Positions 36,381 to 45,388 are shown, numbered from the stretch's first letter. The stretch: 64,000 bases of DNA from Ktedonobacterales bacterium (GCA_036557285.1 DATBHW010000005.1:167289-231288), one strand, 5' to 3'. Numbers and translations: made by a program. The notes: generated by a model from the sequence alone, not told the origin.

Positions 36381-36958
36381 CCTGCGCCTCCTTTCTCGTT
36401 AAATGCTGTCCGCAGCCGCCGCAGCGCCCGGTACAGTGTCGAGCTAACCGTCCCTTCCGGTATCTGGAGGACGCGCGCGATCTCCCGATTGGTCAGTTGC
36501 GCCACAAACTTTAGCCCAATGACTTCGCGCTCGCGCCCCGGTAGGCGCTCAAGATGCGCCAGCAGCACTCGCGCTTCCTCGCGGGCAATGGCCCCCTCTT
36601 CCACCGCCTCGGCCTGGGGATGCTCCACTGGCAGCAGGCGGTCCAGCGAGACGGTGGGCTTCGCCCGTCGGAAATAATCTGCCGCCGCGTGGCGCGCTAT
36701 GCGAAAAAGCCAGGCGGTGGCGCTCTCTGGCGCGCGCACCTCCTCGAAATGAGCCAGCGCCTTCTCGAAGACCAGCGCCGTCAGGTCTTCGGCCACTTCC
36801 GGCGAGCCAACGAGCAGGCGCAAAAACCCCAGCACCGCCGGATACGTGCGCTGATAGAGCAGCGCAAAGCGCGCCTCCTGGTCGCTGGCCGCCGAGGCGC
36901 TGCGCTCCTCCTCGTTCCCAAACCAGGCCCAGGCAGTGGAGATGGCTCGCTCTCTCAT
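36377..36958 (-). CDS. ECF-subfamily RNA polymerase sigma factor
   Basis: 193 residues. Region 2 covers about residues 30-95 (YPAVLGFLRLLVG, then DLTALVFEKALAHF and ATAWLFRIARHAAADYFRR). Region 4 covers about 130-185 (LPGREREVIGLKFVAQLTN with the HTH EIARVLQIPEGTVSSTLYRA). It is embedded between the FtsX permease and a probable anti-sigma, so it likely controls this exporter operon in response to an envelope signal. Confidence 0.92.
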   Translation of the reverse strand: MRERAISTAWAWFGNEEERSASAASDQEARFALLYQRTYPAVLGFLRLLVGSPEVAEDLTALVFEKALAHFEEVRAPESATAWLFRIARHAAADYFRRAKPTVSLDRLLPVEHPQAEAVEEGAIAREEARVLLAHLERLPGREREVIGLKFVAQLTNREIARVLQIPEGTVSSTLYRALRRLRTAFNEKGGAG

Positions 36959-36982
36959 ACCGTTGGATTCCTTCCTGGCGCG

Positions 36983-39724
36983 CTATTCAGCACGCAGTAC
37001 CTCCGCCACCGGCATCCGGCTCACCGCTCGCAGCGCCGGAATCGTCGCCAGCCCGGCCACCAGCGCCAGCAGAATGATCGCGCCTAGCCCGACCAGTGGC
37101 AAGACCGCGTTCTGAATGCTCTGCTGTGCCGCGAGAATCCCTTCCGCTGCCAGCGCGCCTGGCACAGCCCCGACCAGCGCCAGCAGCAGCCCTTCCCTGA
37201 CAAACATCCCTTGCACCAGACGCGGACGCCAGCCCACCGCCTGCAACACCCCGATCTCCTGTTGGCGCTCGCGCACCTGCAAGAGCAGCAGGTCCGCCAC
37301 GCTCAGAAACGTCAGCAGCAGCGCAAACACGCTCCCGGCAATCTGCGGAGCCGCCGTCTGCACCAGCACAAAGTTCCCCAGCAGGGTGCCGATCAGCGTC
37401 TGGCGCAGGGCCAGGATGCTGCTCACCATCAAGACCAGCAGCGCCGCCGACAGGAACAGGCTCCCTATCGTAATCAACGTGCGGGGACGCGCGCGCGTCA
37501 GATTGCGCAGCACCAGGCTGTTGATCGGCGAAATCCACAGCGGCAGCCGCCATCCCCTGGCGCGCGGCGGCGTGACGCCCGCGCCCGTCCGCAAGATTTC
37601 GGCAGGCTGCATGCGCCAGATGCGCCAGAGCGGATAGAGCGAACACACCAGCGCCAGGGAGAGCATGGCGGGCAGCGTCCAGATGACCACCAGCCAGATG
37701 GGGATGGCCTCCAGCAGCGTCGTGATCAGCAAGGCCGCTCCTACCCCCACGATACCACCTCCCAGCGCGAAGAGCAGCGCCTGCATCAAGAACAGCCGGG
37801 CGTGCTGCCAGGGCGGCCAGCCCAGCGCCGAGAGCAGCGCAAACTCCTTGCGCTGAGCGGTGAGCAGCGCGCTAAACGCCACCACCAGATTGCCCAGGCA
37901 GACCGCCAGCACCGCCAGCAGCAGGAGCAGACGGGTTGCGCCCAACTGCGCCAGGTAGAGGACCGACGCGCCAACCGAAATCCAGCGTTCCTCAACCCAG
38001 CCGGTGAGCGCAATCGCTGGATTCTTCCCAAACTGCCCCGCTTTCGCCCCAGGCACATAGACCAGCGTCGGGCTGGGCGATGAGCCAAGTGTAATCACGA
38101 CAGTCAGGCCGGTGCGCTGGTGAATCAGCCCCGCCACCCGTTGAATCTGCTTCCAACTATTCTGGTTGGCCTGACTGACTCCAGCCACCCGCACCCGTAT
38201 GGCGCTGATGAGATTGTCGCCCACCAGTTGGCGCGCCGCGTCCAGGGTCGTCAGCGCCAGCGGCGGCTGCAAGAGATAGCCCGCGTGATTGGTCGTCGGC
38301 AAGAGCATTGTCGGCGCGACTGGATGCCCCGCCGCATCGTAGCGCAGCATCACGGGCGGCGCAGTATACGTGTTCTCAGGCAGCCAGTTGAGCGGATTGG
38401 CAAACTGCGACGCAATGCTCTGATCGCTAAACTGGCCGTCCTCCTCAAAGGTGTAGAGCGCATCCACATGCTGCTTCTTGAGCGTCTTTAAGGGTGTGAG
38501 CGGGCGGAACGTGACTTCTGGCCCCTCAGTCCCCGTTGGCACAAGCGTATAGCCCGCGCTGCCATCCGGCGCAGTTGTGGGCTGATAGGTCAAACTCGCT
38601 GGCTTTGTCGCGCCATACAAATCCAAATCGTAGCTCTCAATAGCGTTGCCTTCCTTGTTGAAGTCGAGCGGAAGCGGCTGCCAGGAGTGTCCATCCCAGG
38701 CCAGGGAGGCGTTGGCGAAGCGGTCTGGATTGCTCTGCACCAGCGGGACCGATCCGCTGAAAATATTCTGCTGGCCGGGAAGTTGGGCCACAAAGCGAGG
38801 ATCGTTCAGCTTTGGCAGATCGTCGGGAGGGAGACTGCCCAACGTGAGCTGGGTAAATTGCGTGCTGAGGCCAATTTGCCCCGGCAGGTTCTGATGAATG
38901 AGCATGGGTACCGCTTCGATGGGAATCTCTTTACAATCCCCGGTTGTTACATCGGTATTACAAGCGTGGTAATGGTGAGCATAGCGCTCATCTTTATGGA
39001 TGGTATCCTGCTCAGTGAGCATACGCCCACTCGTAATGCTCTGATTCAGATGCACCAGTTGACTTTCTGCTGTTGGATCAACCGCTGCCAGGAGAAAACC
39101 CCCGACATCAGGGGTTCTCAGGTCTAAAATGGGATGAGATACCCTTGCAATGTTAGGAGGGAGGCACGTCTGCTCCTGATAGCTTTGGGCCTGAAACTCT
39201 GGATGTTGTAATACCAGATCAAGTGGAAAAACATTGTAGCCAATGCCGCAGGATTGAATATAATAGATCTTGCTTTCCTGGTATTCAACGAGCTGCTTTT
39301 GCCCGTTGAAAGCGGTCAGCGTCCAGTTCACCTGATAGAAGCCTAGGGCAAAGTCCCGATTTGGGAAGGCGATACGCGGCGTGGGCAAGGACATATAGCC
39401 GATGTAGGCAATGGGCGCGGCCACCTCCACCCCTGCCAAGCGTTTGATGGCCGCGTACTGCTGCATACTGATGCCGCCGCCATAGCCCTCCAGATAATCG
39501 GCGGGCACCACCTGCCCAGGTGGCAGCTTCACGTTGGCGGGCAGCACCACCAGATCATAGGTAGGCCGCCAACTCTGGCTGATAATCTGATTGGCCTGCA
39601 CCACCGTTGTTTGCGTCGTCGCGCTCAACAGGACCAGCGCGCAGGCGGCCACCAGAAAGCCCCCGCTCGCCAGCGCGCTTTTCCCACGCTGCCGACGCAG
39701 CATCCGCAAGACGTAGGTCCACAT
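36983..39724 (-). CDS. FtsX-type ABC permease with large ectodomain
   Basis: A 913-residue permease. An N-terminal span (about 15-40) is followed by a very large extracytoplasmic domain (about 40-590), a cluster of spans at about 590-700, and further spans at about 750-910 with two FtsX domains (SALLTAQRKEFALLSALGWP and LLLQVRERQQEIGVLQAVGW). Its C-terminus, with ALRAVSRMPVAEVLRAE, is typical of MacB/FtsX permeases. It heads the operon with the sigma factor, anti-sigma and ATPase. Export of a lipid, peptide or antibiotic is possible; no substrate can be assigned. Confidence 0.88.
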   Translation of the reverse strand: MWTYVLRMLRRQRGKSALASGGFLVAACALVLLSATTQTTVVQANQIISQSWRPTYDLVVLPANVKLPPGQVVPADYLEGYGGGISMQQYAAIKRLAGVEVAAPIAYIGYMSLPTPRIAFPNRDFALGFYQVNWTLTAFNGQKQLVEYQESKIYYIQSCGIGYNVFPLDLVLQHPEFQAQSYQEQTCLPPNIARVSHPILDLRTPDVGGFLLAAVDPTAESQLVHLNQSITSGRMLTEQDTIHKDERYAHHYHACNTDVTTGDCKEIPIEAVPMLIHQNLPGQIGLSTQFTQLTLGSLPPDDLPKLNDPRFVAQLPGQQNIFSGSVPLVQSNPDRFANASLAWDGHSWQPLPLDFNKEGNAIESYDLDLYGATKPASLTYQPTTAPDGSAGYTLVPTGTEGPEVTFRPLTPLKTLKKQHVDALYTFEEDGQFSDQSIASQFANPLNWLPENTYTAPPVMLRYDAAGHPVAPTMLLPTTNHAGYLLQPPLALTTLDAARQLVGDNLISAIRVRVAGVSQANQNSWKQIQRVAGLIHQRTGLTVVITLGSSPSPTLVYVPGAKAGQFGKNPAIALTGWVEERWISVGASVLYLAQLGATRLLLLLAVLAVCLGNLVVAFSALLTAQRKEFALLSALGWPPWQHARLFLMQALLFALGGGIVGVGAALLITTLLEAIPIWLVVIWTLPAMLSLALVCSLYPLWRIWRMQPAEILRTGAGVTPPRARGWRLPLWISPINSLVLRNLTRARPRTLITIGSLFLSAALLVLMVSSILALRQTLIGTLLGNFVLVQTAAPQIAGSVFALLLTFLSVADLLLLQVRERQQEIGVLQAVGWRPRLVQGMFVREGLLLALVGAVPGALAAEGILAAQQSIQNAVLPLVGLGAIILLALVAGLATIPALRAVSRMPVAEVLRAE

Positions 39725-39774
39725 CGGCTCACCTCTTCCTTGCTCGCATACAGCATCTCAGTAGACTTGCAAGG

Positions 39775-39788
39775 TCTTCTATAGAAGA
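39775..39788. promoter_or_regulatory. 14-bp palindrome upstream of the permease operon
   Basis: TCTTCTATAGAAGA is a perfect palindrome about 50 nt before the start of the FtsX permease gene on the minus strand. It may be an operator or part of the promoter; no matching regulator is known. Confidence 0.35.
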
Positions 39789-39835
39789 GACGCTATGAGC
39801 AGAAAAAGTATTGCAGAAATGGCGCGGGCGTCCGA

Positions 39836-39851
39836 TGTTTCACGTGAAACA
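39836..39851. other. Consensus parS centromere-like site (ParB binding)
   Basis: TGTTTCACGTGAAACA is a perfect 16-bp palindrome identical to the widely conserved chromosomal parS consensus (TGTTNCACGTGAAACA). It lies 15 nt past the 3' end of the rhodanese gene and 112 nt upstream of the FtsX permease gene. No parA/parB is in the window. Chance occurrence of this 16-mer is very unlikely, and such sites cluster near replication origins in most bacteria. Confidence 0.8.
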
Positions 39852-39865
39852 CCGACATGCGCTCA

Positions 39866-40720
39866 TCAGGTTGCCCCTGTGGCGGTCGGACGATGCGGAT
39901 CGGTAATCCACTCACTCCACGATCCCGCGTACAAACGCCCATCACCCAGGCCAGCGTGCGCTAACGCCAGCAGTTCATGCGCCGAAGTGACTCCCGAACC
40001 GCAGTAGAAGATCGCCTGCTCAGGCGGAACCCCACCCAGCAGCGCCTGAAAGCGCGCTCGTAATGCTTCCGGCGACAAAAAGCGACCATCATCACCCAGC
40101 ATATCAGCGAACGGGGCATTGATCGCCCCTGGAATATGCCCGGCCACCGGGTCAATAGGTTCTTTCTCGCCCCGATACCGCTCCCCGCTGCGCACATCCA
40201 ACAAACGAGCGTTGGGATCGCGCAGGTTTGCTAACACGGCATCAGCCGAGACCGCTAACTCGCCGCGCACCTGGGGAATAAAGGCACGCGGGGCGCGGCG
40301 CTCCACGCCTGCCGCCACCGGATACCCTGCTTTCTGCCACTGCCGCCAGCCTCCGTCTAAGACCGCCGCCGCCTCATGCCCCATCCAGCGCAGCATCCAC
40401 CAGAGCCGGGCAGCCGCCATCGAGCCATCGCTCTCGTCATAGGCGACCACCTGCACAGAGCCATCAATTCCCCAGTTCGATAACACCTGGGCAAAGGTCT
40501 CTATGGAAGGGAGCGGATGCCGACCAGTTTTGCCGGGCGCGATGGGACCGGATAAATCTTCGTTCAGGTGCGCGTAGACGGCTCCGGGGATATGCGCCTG
40601 GACGTAATCACTGCGCCCGCGCTCACTATCACCCAACGAAAACCGGCAATCAACAATCGCCCAATCGGGCGCAGAGAGCTTCTGGGCAAGCTCAGAAGCG
40701 GTAATCAGCGTTTGGTACAT
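39866..40720 (-). CDS. Two-domain rhodanese (thiosulfate/3-mercaptopyruvate sulfurtransferase)
   Basis: The 284-residue protein has an inactive N-terminal rhodanese domain (about residues 5-125) and a catalytic C-terminal domain (about 150-280). The active-site loop is CGSGVTS with Cys240, the loop type found in SseA/TST enzymes. The conserved motifs AIVDCRFSL, HIPGAVY, LLDVRSGERYRGE and HIPGAINAPF are present. It transfers sulfur from thiosulfate or 3-mercaptopyruvate to cyanide or thiols. It is a single-gene unit. Confidence 0.93.
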   Translation of the reverse strand: MYQTLITASELAQKLSAPDWAIVDCRFSLGDSERGRSDYVQAHIPGAVYAHLNEDLSGPIAPGKTGRHPLPSIETFAQVLSNWGIDGSVQVVAYDESDGSMAAARLWWMLRWMGHEAAAVLDGGWRQWQKAGYPVAAGVERRAPRAFIPQVRGELAVSADAVLANLRDPNARLLDVRSGERYRGEKEPIDPVAGHIPGAINAPFADMLGDDGRFLSPEALRARFQALLGGVPPEQAIFYCGSGVTSAHELLALAHAGLGDGRLYAGSWSEWITDPHRPTATGAT

Positions 40721-40891
40721 GATAATGTCTCCTTTTCATACGTTCGCTCAGGGGAAACGACGCTCATTTCTTAGTACTTTTCGGCCAAACCTACCCGTTA
40801 TACAAGACAGACAGGTAGGACATCCGTTAAAGTATCCCACGGGAAACTGTTGTACTGATGGCCCATAGAGGCCCTGGAATGGGATACTTGC

Positions 40892-41947
40892 ATGTCCCGT
40901 CGTCCTGGCGACCCGCATACTCTGTCTGAAACCCTGGAATGGAACCCATCCCCCCATCACCATCCTGCATTTGCTTCACCAGACGCTGCTCAGCGTTTTA
41001 CAACACATCCTTTTCTTCCCGTTGTCGAATCGTCTCAGACGGCTCAACAGCCCTCCAGAACTCAACCGCTGCCTGCTGCTGACCGCTCAGGCATCCATCA
41101 GCAACCCACCCTGCTGCGGCTTCCCGCGCTCAAACCAGAGGAACTCCCGGCGCCGCCGTCTGCCGATCTTCAACTAATTCCCGCGCCCACGCATTCTGTT
41201 GGAAGAGTTGGCGCGAAACGTTTCCGCATCCAGAACCTTCCCCCGTCGCGCCTCAACCTGCTGAAGTTCGCAGTTATGGGGGCCGTCCTTTTAGCCGTAC
41301 TGACCGCCACCTTTGCCATTGCCGGGGGCGGAAGGAGCGACCACCCCTCCTTCACAGGCGCCTCCAGTGTCGCGCCTGTCTCACCTACTGCCGTCAAGGA
41401 CATGCAGATCGCGCAGAACGTTCACCCCATCATTCAAGCCGACAGAAACGCTGGCTATACCTCGTCACGTCAGCATGACCTCTTCTGGAATTCGTCATGC
41501 AGCGCGGCCAGCTTTACCGAAGTCATGCGCGCCTGGGGCCGGACGAATGTTACTATTGGGCAGGTCATTGACGAGATGAGCGCCCACAGCCCGCCCTACA
41601 TCACCACCTGGGGAGGTTTGATGAGTCAGAACGCCTGGGGCTACACGGCTGAACTACATCACTTCCACGCTGACGTTCAATTTCAGCAGGCGCTCAGTTA
41701 TGAAGAAATAGTGCGCGTGACCACGCAGCAGGGCCTTCCGGTGATTGTGGGGATACGGGATAACGTTGGCCGCTATTATCCTGCCCTTGGTGGAGGCCAT
41801 TTCGTGGTCGTTGTCGGCGGGAACAGCGATGGCTTGAAGATCGTTGACTCCTCGCTCTACCGCATTAGCTACCTTTCCCACGACAAGTTCATCTATCTCT
41901 GGAGTCGTGGAAGAGGCTTGACCGTTCTCCTCACTCCGGCCCCCTGA
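40892..41947 (+). CDS. Membrane-anchored C39-like cysteine peptidase-fold protein
   Basis: A 351-residue protein. About 120 N-terminal residues are Pro/Ser/Gln-rich and without signal-peptide character, then one span (about 122-148), then a C-terminal papain-like C39 domain. Candidate catalytic residues are Cys203 in NSSCSAAS, His303 in GGGHFVVVVGG and Asp319 in KIVDSS. The helix GLPVIVGIRDN also matches the family. The domain lies outside the cell if the span runs N-in. The substrate is unknown. It is followed by a strong terminator. Confidence 0.75.
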   Translation: MSRRPGDPHTLSETLEWNPSPHHHPAFASPDAAQRFTTHPFLPVVESSQTAQQPSRTQPLPAADRSGIHQQPTLLRLPALKPEELPAPPSADLQLIPAPTHSVGRVGAKRFRIQNLPPSRLNLLKFAVMGAVLLAVLTATFAIAGGGRSDHPSFTGASSVAPVSPTAVKDMQIAQNVHPIIQADRNAGYTSSRQHDLFWNSSCSAASFTEVMRAWGRTNVTIGQVIDEMSAHSPPYITTWGGLMSQNAWGYTAELHHFHADVQFQQALSYEEIVRVTTQQGLPVIVGIRDNVGRYYPALGGGHFVVVVGGNSDGLKIVDSSLYRISYLSHDKFIYLWSRGRGLTVLLTPAP

Positions 41948-41991
41948 AGCTGATGGCTATCCATCCTGATGTTCAGGTAGACAGCCCAGAG

Positions 41992-42040
41992 ATGGTTCTG
42001 CGTGCGGCACTGCCTCTGGCAGTGCCGCACGCAGAACCAT
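41992..42040. terminator. Perfect 23-bp bidirectional stem-loop
   Basis: The arms 41992-42014 and 42018-42040 are exact reverse complements around a 3-nt TCT loop. It lies between the convergent C39-like gene (plus) and malG-like gene (minus), so it can terminate both. It has A/T-rich flanks but no long U-tract. Confidence 0.75.
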
Positions 42041-42044
42041 TCAA

Positions 42045-43004
42045 TTAGCCTTTGACGCTTCCAATCGTCAAGCCGGACTTAAAGAACCGCTGCAAGTAGA
42101 AGAACAGGATCATAATCGGAACGGCAACCATCACCGAAGCTGCGGCGAAATAGCCCCACGGCACGCGGAAATTGCTTGTCAGGCTGTAGATTCCGACTGG
42201 AAAGGTGATATTGGTCCCCAGGCTCTCTCCTCCCAGGCCGTTCGAGTTCAGCAGGATATTTGCGAGGGCAAACTCATTCCAGCCCAGGATAAACGCAAAG
42301 AGCGCCGTGGTTGCCAGCGCCGGAGCCGCCAGCGGGAGGGTGACACGCCAAAACGCCTGGGTAGGGGTTGCCCCATCCACCAGCGCCGCCTGCTCCAGTT
42401 CCACAGGCAGCGTATCAAAATAGCCCTTCATATTCCACGCCCCAAACACCACCGACTGCGCCGCGTAGACTAACGCCAGCCCCTCCAGCGTATTAATCAG
42501 GTGCAGCGACTGCAAAAGCAGGTAGTAGGCCATCAGAGCAAGCAGGCTCGGAAACGCATAGATGCCCAGCAGAACCACCAGCGTAAGCTGCCGACCCCGA
42601 AAGCGGAAGCGAGCCAGCGCATACGCCGCAGTAGTCGAACAGAACAGGCCAATCAGCGTCGCCAGGCCGCAGACATAGATCGAGTTCCACACCCAGTTCA
42701 GGAAAGGAAGCTGAGTGAGAACAAACCTATAGTTATCCAGGGTTGGTTTCGTCGGAAAGAGTTGAAGATCAGTAGTATAGAGGGTCTGATTGCCGCGCAG
42801 CGATGCCTGGAGGACAAAATAAATGGGGAACAGCGCAAAGATGGTCATAACCACGAGAAACACGTAGATCAAGAAAGTCCAGGGGCTTGCCCTGCGCCGC
42901 CGACTCAGGCTCATGGCTCTCGCTTCCTCGCGTTCGCCCACCCTGCTCGCTATCCCGGCCTTTGGCAGCGCGCCGGCGCTCGCCTTCAACGTCTGGTCAC
43001 TCAT
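42045..43004 (-). CDS. Maltose/maltodextrin-type ABC permease (MalG-like)
   Basis: A 319-residue inner-membrane permease with six spans. The EAA coupling loop reads EQAALVDGATPTQAFWRVTL and the C-terminus FFYLQRFFKSGLTIGSVKG is typical of MalG. AAGGAGG lies before the ATG, which overlaps the malF-like stop by 4 nt. It is the last gene of the marR-malE-malF-malG unit. No ATPase gene is present in this locus, so a shared MsmX-type ATPase elsewhere is probably used. Confidence 0.92.
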   Translation of the reverse strand: MSDQTLKASAGALPKAGIASRVGEREEARAMSLSRRRRASPWTFLIYVFLVVMTIFALFPIYFVLQASLRGNQTLYTTDLQLFPTKPTLDNYRFVLTQLPFLNWVWNSIYVCGLATLIGLFCSTTAAYALARFRFRGRQLTLVVLLGIYAFPSLLALMAYYLLLQSLHLINTLEGLALVYAAQSVVFGAWNMKGYFDTLPVELEQAALVDGATPTQAFWRVTLPLAAPALATTALFAFILGWNEFALANILLNSNGLGGESLGTNITFPVGIYSLTSNFRVPWGYFAAASVMVAVPIMILFFYLQRFFKSGLTIGSVKG

Positions 43005-43924
43005 GCCTGGGCCTCCTTGGTCAGATTCGTGGCGCGCAGCGAAATAATCGTCATCAGCAGCAGGATCACAAAGATCAACACGGCCACCGCCCCCATAGCG
43101 CCATATTTGGGATTACCGCCGGTATCCCCAAAGAGCTTGTTGTACATGTAGATCATCACATACGAGGTAAAACCAGGCTTGAGCGCGCTGGTGATTGGCC
43201 CGCCTCGGTTCACCAGCCAGACCGTATTGAACATCTGGAAAGTGGTGATAGCACTCAAGATGGTTGCGGGCGTGATGGCTGGGCGGAGCAGCGGCAAAGT
43301 GACATAGCGGAAACGCTTCCAGGCATTCGCGCCATCCACGCTGGCCGCCTCGTGCAATTCCTGGGGTACGCTTTGCAAAGCGCCCAGAATCACCACCGTG
43401 AAAAAGGGATAAGAAAGCCAGAGATTGATAATAACCACCGCAGCAAAGGTTCCCCACGAAGTCGTCAGCCAGGGAACCCCGGCCTCCGGCCCAAATGCCA
43501 CCCGCAGCAGCTTGTTAATCGGGCCAAAGTCATAATGAAACATGAACTTCCAGACGAGCGCCGTGATGGGACTGGGTACCGCCCAGGGCAAGATCAACGC
43601 CATCCGCCAGAAAGGCAGCCCTTTGATCCTGGGGTTGTTCAACGCCAGCGCCGTCAACATCCCGAAGATCAGAAAGAGCGCGACACAGACAAATACATAC
43701 AGGAAAGTGAGCAGGACGACATACAAAAAATCGCTTTGCAAGCTGCCCAACGCCTGCTGATAATTTTGTAAGCCAACAAAGTGATAATCATCGAGATGAA
43801 ACAGGCTCTTGTTGGTAAACGAGATGGTAACCATGTACAGAATCGGGTAGAGATTGATGATGGCAACTGCGGTAAAAAGCGGCAGCAAATACATGGCAAT
43901 CGTTCTACGCTTTACCGTCAGCAT
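43001..43924 (-). CDS. Maltose/maltodextrin-type ABC permease (MalF-like)
   Basis: A 307-residue permease with six spans and the EAA loop EAASVDGANAWKRFRYVTLP. It lacks the long periplasmic P2 loop of enteric MalF, as is usual outside Proteobacteria. AGGAGG lies 6 nt before the ATG. Its end overlaps the malG-like start, so the two permeases are translationally coupled. It is separated from the binding-protein gene by 131 nt holding a stem-loop. Confidence 0.92.
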   Translation of the reverse strand: MLTVKRRTIAMYLLPLFTAVAIINLYPILYMVTISFTNKSLFHLDDYHFVGLQNYQQALGSLQSDFLYVVLLTFLYVFVCVALFLIFGMLTALALNNPRIKGLPFWRMALILPWAVPSPITALVWKFMFHYDFGPINKLLRVAFGPEAGVPWLTTSWGTFAAVVIINLWLSYPFFTVVILGALQSVPQELHEAASVDGANAWKRFRYVTLPLLRPAITPATILSAITTFQMFNTVWLVNRGGPITSALKPGFTSYVMIYMYNKLFGDTGGNPKYGAMGAVAVLIFVILLLMTIISLRATNLTKEAQA

Positions 43925-43972
43925 ATGGCGCCTCCTCTTACCAGAGCGTAGCAGTATGTGAGCGCAGTATAC

Positions 43973-44013
43973 AGGAAGGGTGGAGAACCGCGATCCTGGC
44001 CTCCACCCTTCCT
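43973..44013 (-). promoter_or_regulatory. 13-bp intercistronic stem-loop between malE-like and malF-like genes
   Basis: The arms 43973-43985 and 44001-44013 pair perfectly around a 15-nt loop. On the minus strand the hairpin follows the binding-protein stop and precedes the permease genes. Such structures commonly raise the binding-protein:permease ratio by mRNA protection or partial termination. Confidence 0.6.
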
Positions 44014-44055
44014 ATTTTCCAATCAGCGCATCAGTTCATCCGGCGCTTCACGTGC

Positions 44056-45306
44056 CTACGAGTTGAGTTGTTGGATGTTATGCTCAGCCGCTTGCTGCGC
44101 ATCTGCCAGCGCGGCTTCAGGTGTCTGCGCTCCGGTCCAGATAGCGGTCAGCGCGTCAGCCACCGGCTTCCACAACTGCGACATATACGGCGTATTCGGC
44201 AGGGCCGTTCCCAGGGTTGCTTGAAGCGCAAAGCCGCCCACCGATGCCAGCGCCTTCACGCTCGCGTCATTATCGGCGGCCAGGTTCGCCGGAATCTCGC
44301 CGTTGGCCTTCGCCATCGCAATCTGATTCTCAGCGTTCGTGTAGAACGTCATCAGGTCAGCATCCAGGGCCGGATTCTTGGACAGCTTCGTCACCCACAG
44401 CGACTTCACCCCTACGAACGGCTGAGCAGCCTTGCTGCTGGAAGATACCACCGGCAGCATCGCAAAACCGACGTTATCGTTCGTGCTTTTAGAGTAGTCG
44501 TTGTAGTTCCAGGGGCCATCAATGACCGCCGCCGCTTTGCCTTCCTTAAAGAGCGAACTGGCAACACCGCCATCAATCTGGCTTGGCAGATAGGGCTTAA
44601 AGGAATCCAGGAACTTGCCCGCCGAAATCCCAGCCGGGGTATTCAGGCCAACTTTGCCGTCCTCATGCACATAGAACGCGCCAGCGCCATAGAACCACCC
44701 GGCGTTATAATAGGCGTCCTCAGTAGGCCAGACTATACCATAGCTCCCAGGGTGCTGCGCCTGGTAGTTCTGTGCGAACGTCAGCATATCGTCGGTGGTC
44801 TTGGGCAGTTGGTCGGCGGATATGAGCGACTTGTTGTACATGATCGTCACCGCTTCGACTGCCTCCGGCACGCCCCACACATGATTGTTGAACTCCACAC
44901 CCTGCGCCGCTGCCTTATTATAGGTTTTATCAACGAAACTCTTGCTGATGTAGTCGTCCAGCGGAATCACGATCCGGCTTTGCGCCAGCGTACCCAGCGA
45001 ATCATCCGCCCAGGCGATTATATCCGGGCCAGAGCCAGCGTTGATCGCCGTAACGGACTTTTGCACCACATCTTCCTGGTGAACCAGCGTAATGGTTACA
45101 TTCGGGTGCATCTTATGATAGGCATCAAAAATGGCCTGCTTCTCTGCCAGATAGCTGCCCTCCCAGCCATGCCAGATGACGATATTACCGCTGTAATCAA
45201 TGTTCTTGCTGGCAGGGCCACCAGGGCTAGAACCACAGGCAGCCAGGAAAAATGCGCTGATGAGTGCGAGCGGAAGAAGGTACGCGCCGACACGCTTGAT
45301 AGACAT
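44056..45306 (-). CDS. Maltodextrin-type substrate-binding lipoprotein (MalE-like)
   Basis: A 416-residue family 1 solute-binding protein. The signal peptide ends in the lipobox FLAAC at about residue 24. NIVIWHGWEG opens the mature fold. MLPVVSSSSKAAQPFVGVKS and AMAKANGEIPANLAA are typical SBP_bac_1 blocks. GAGGAGGG lies 7 nt before the ATG. The gene follows marR by 82 nt on the same strand and faces a GH13 enzyme across the regulatory region, so alpha-glucans are the likely ligand. Confidence 0.92.
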   Translation of the reverse strand: MSIKRVGAYLLPLALISAFFLAACGSSPGGPASKNIDYSGNIVIWHGWEGSYLAEKQAIFDAYHKMHPNVTITLVHQEDVVQKSVTAINAGSGPDIIAWADDSLGTLAQSRIVIPLDDYISKSFVDKTYNKAAAQGVEFNNHVWGVPEAVEAVTIMYNKSLISADQLPKTTDDMLTFAQNYQAQHPGSYGIVWPTEDAYYNAGWFYGAGAFYVHEDGKVGLNTPAGISAGKFLDSFKPYLPSQIDGGVASSLFKEGKAAAVIDGPWNYNDYSKSTNDNVGFAMLPVVSSSSKAAQPFVGVKSLWVTKLSKNPALDADLMTFYTNAENQIAMAKANGEIPANLAADNDASVKALASVGGFALQATLGTALPNTPYMSQLWKPVADALTAIWTGAQTPEAALADAQQAAEHNIQQLNS

Positions 45307-45388
45307 GGATCAACCCTCCTCGATGAGCGTATGGGGGACCGCATTGGCCGTTATCCCCCCTGGAAAAAATGGCGCAAAACTGCGCAAC

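Noticed and set aside
34857..36677. 606-codon plus-strand reading frame opposite the ATPase, anti-sigma and sigma genes
   Set aside because: It is Arg/Gln/His-rich with no motif, a typical antisense shadow of high-GC coding DNA; the minus-strand genes carry clear family motifs.
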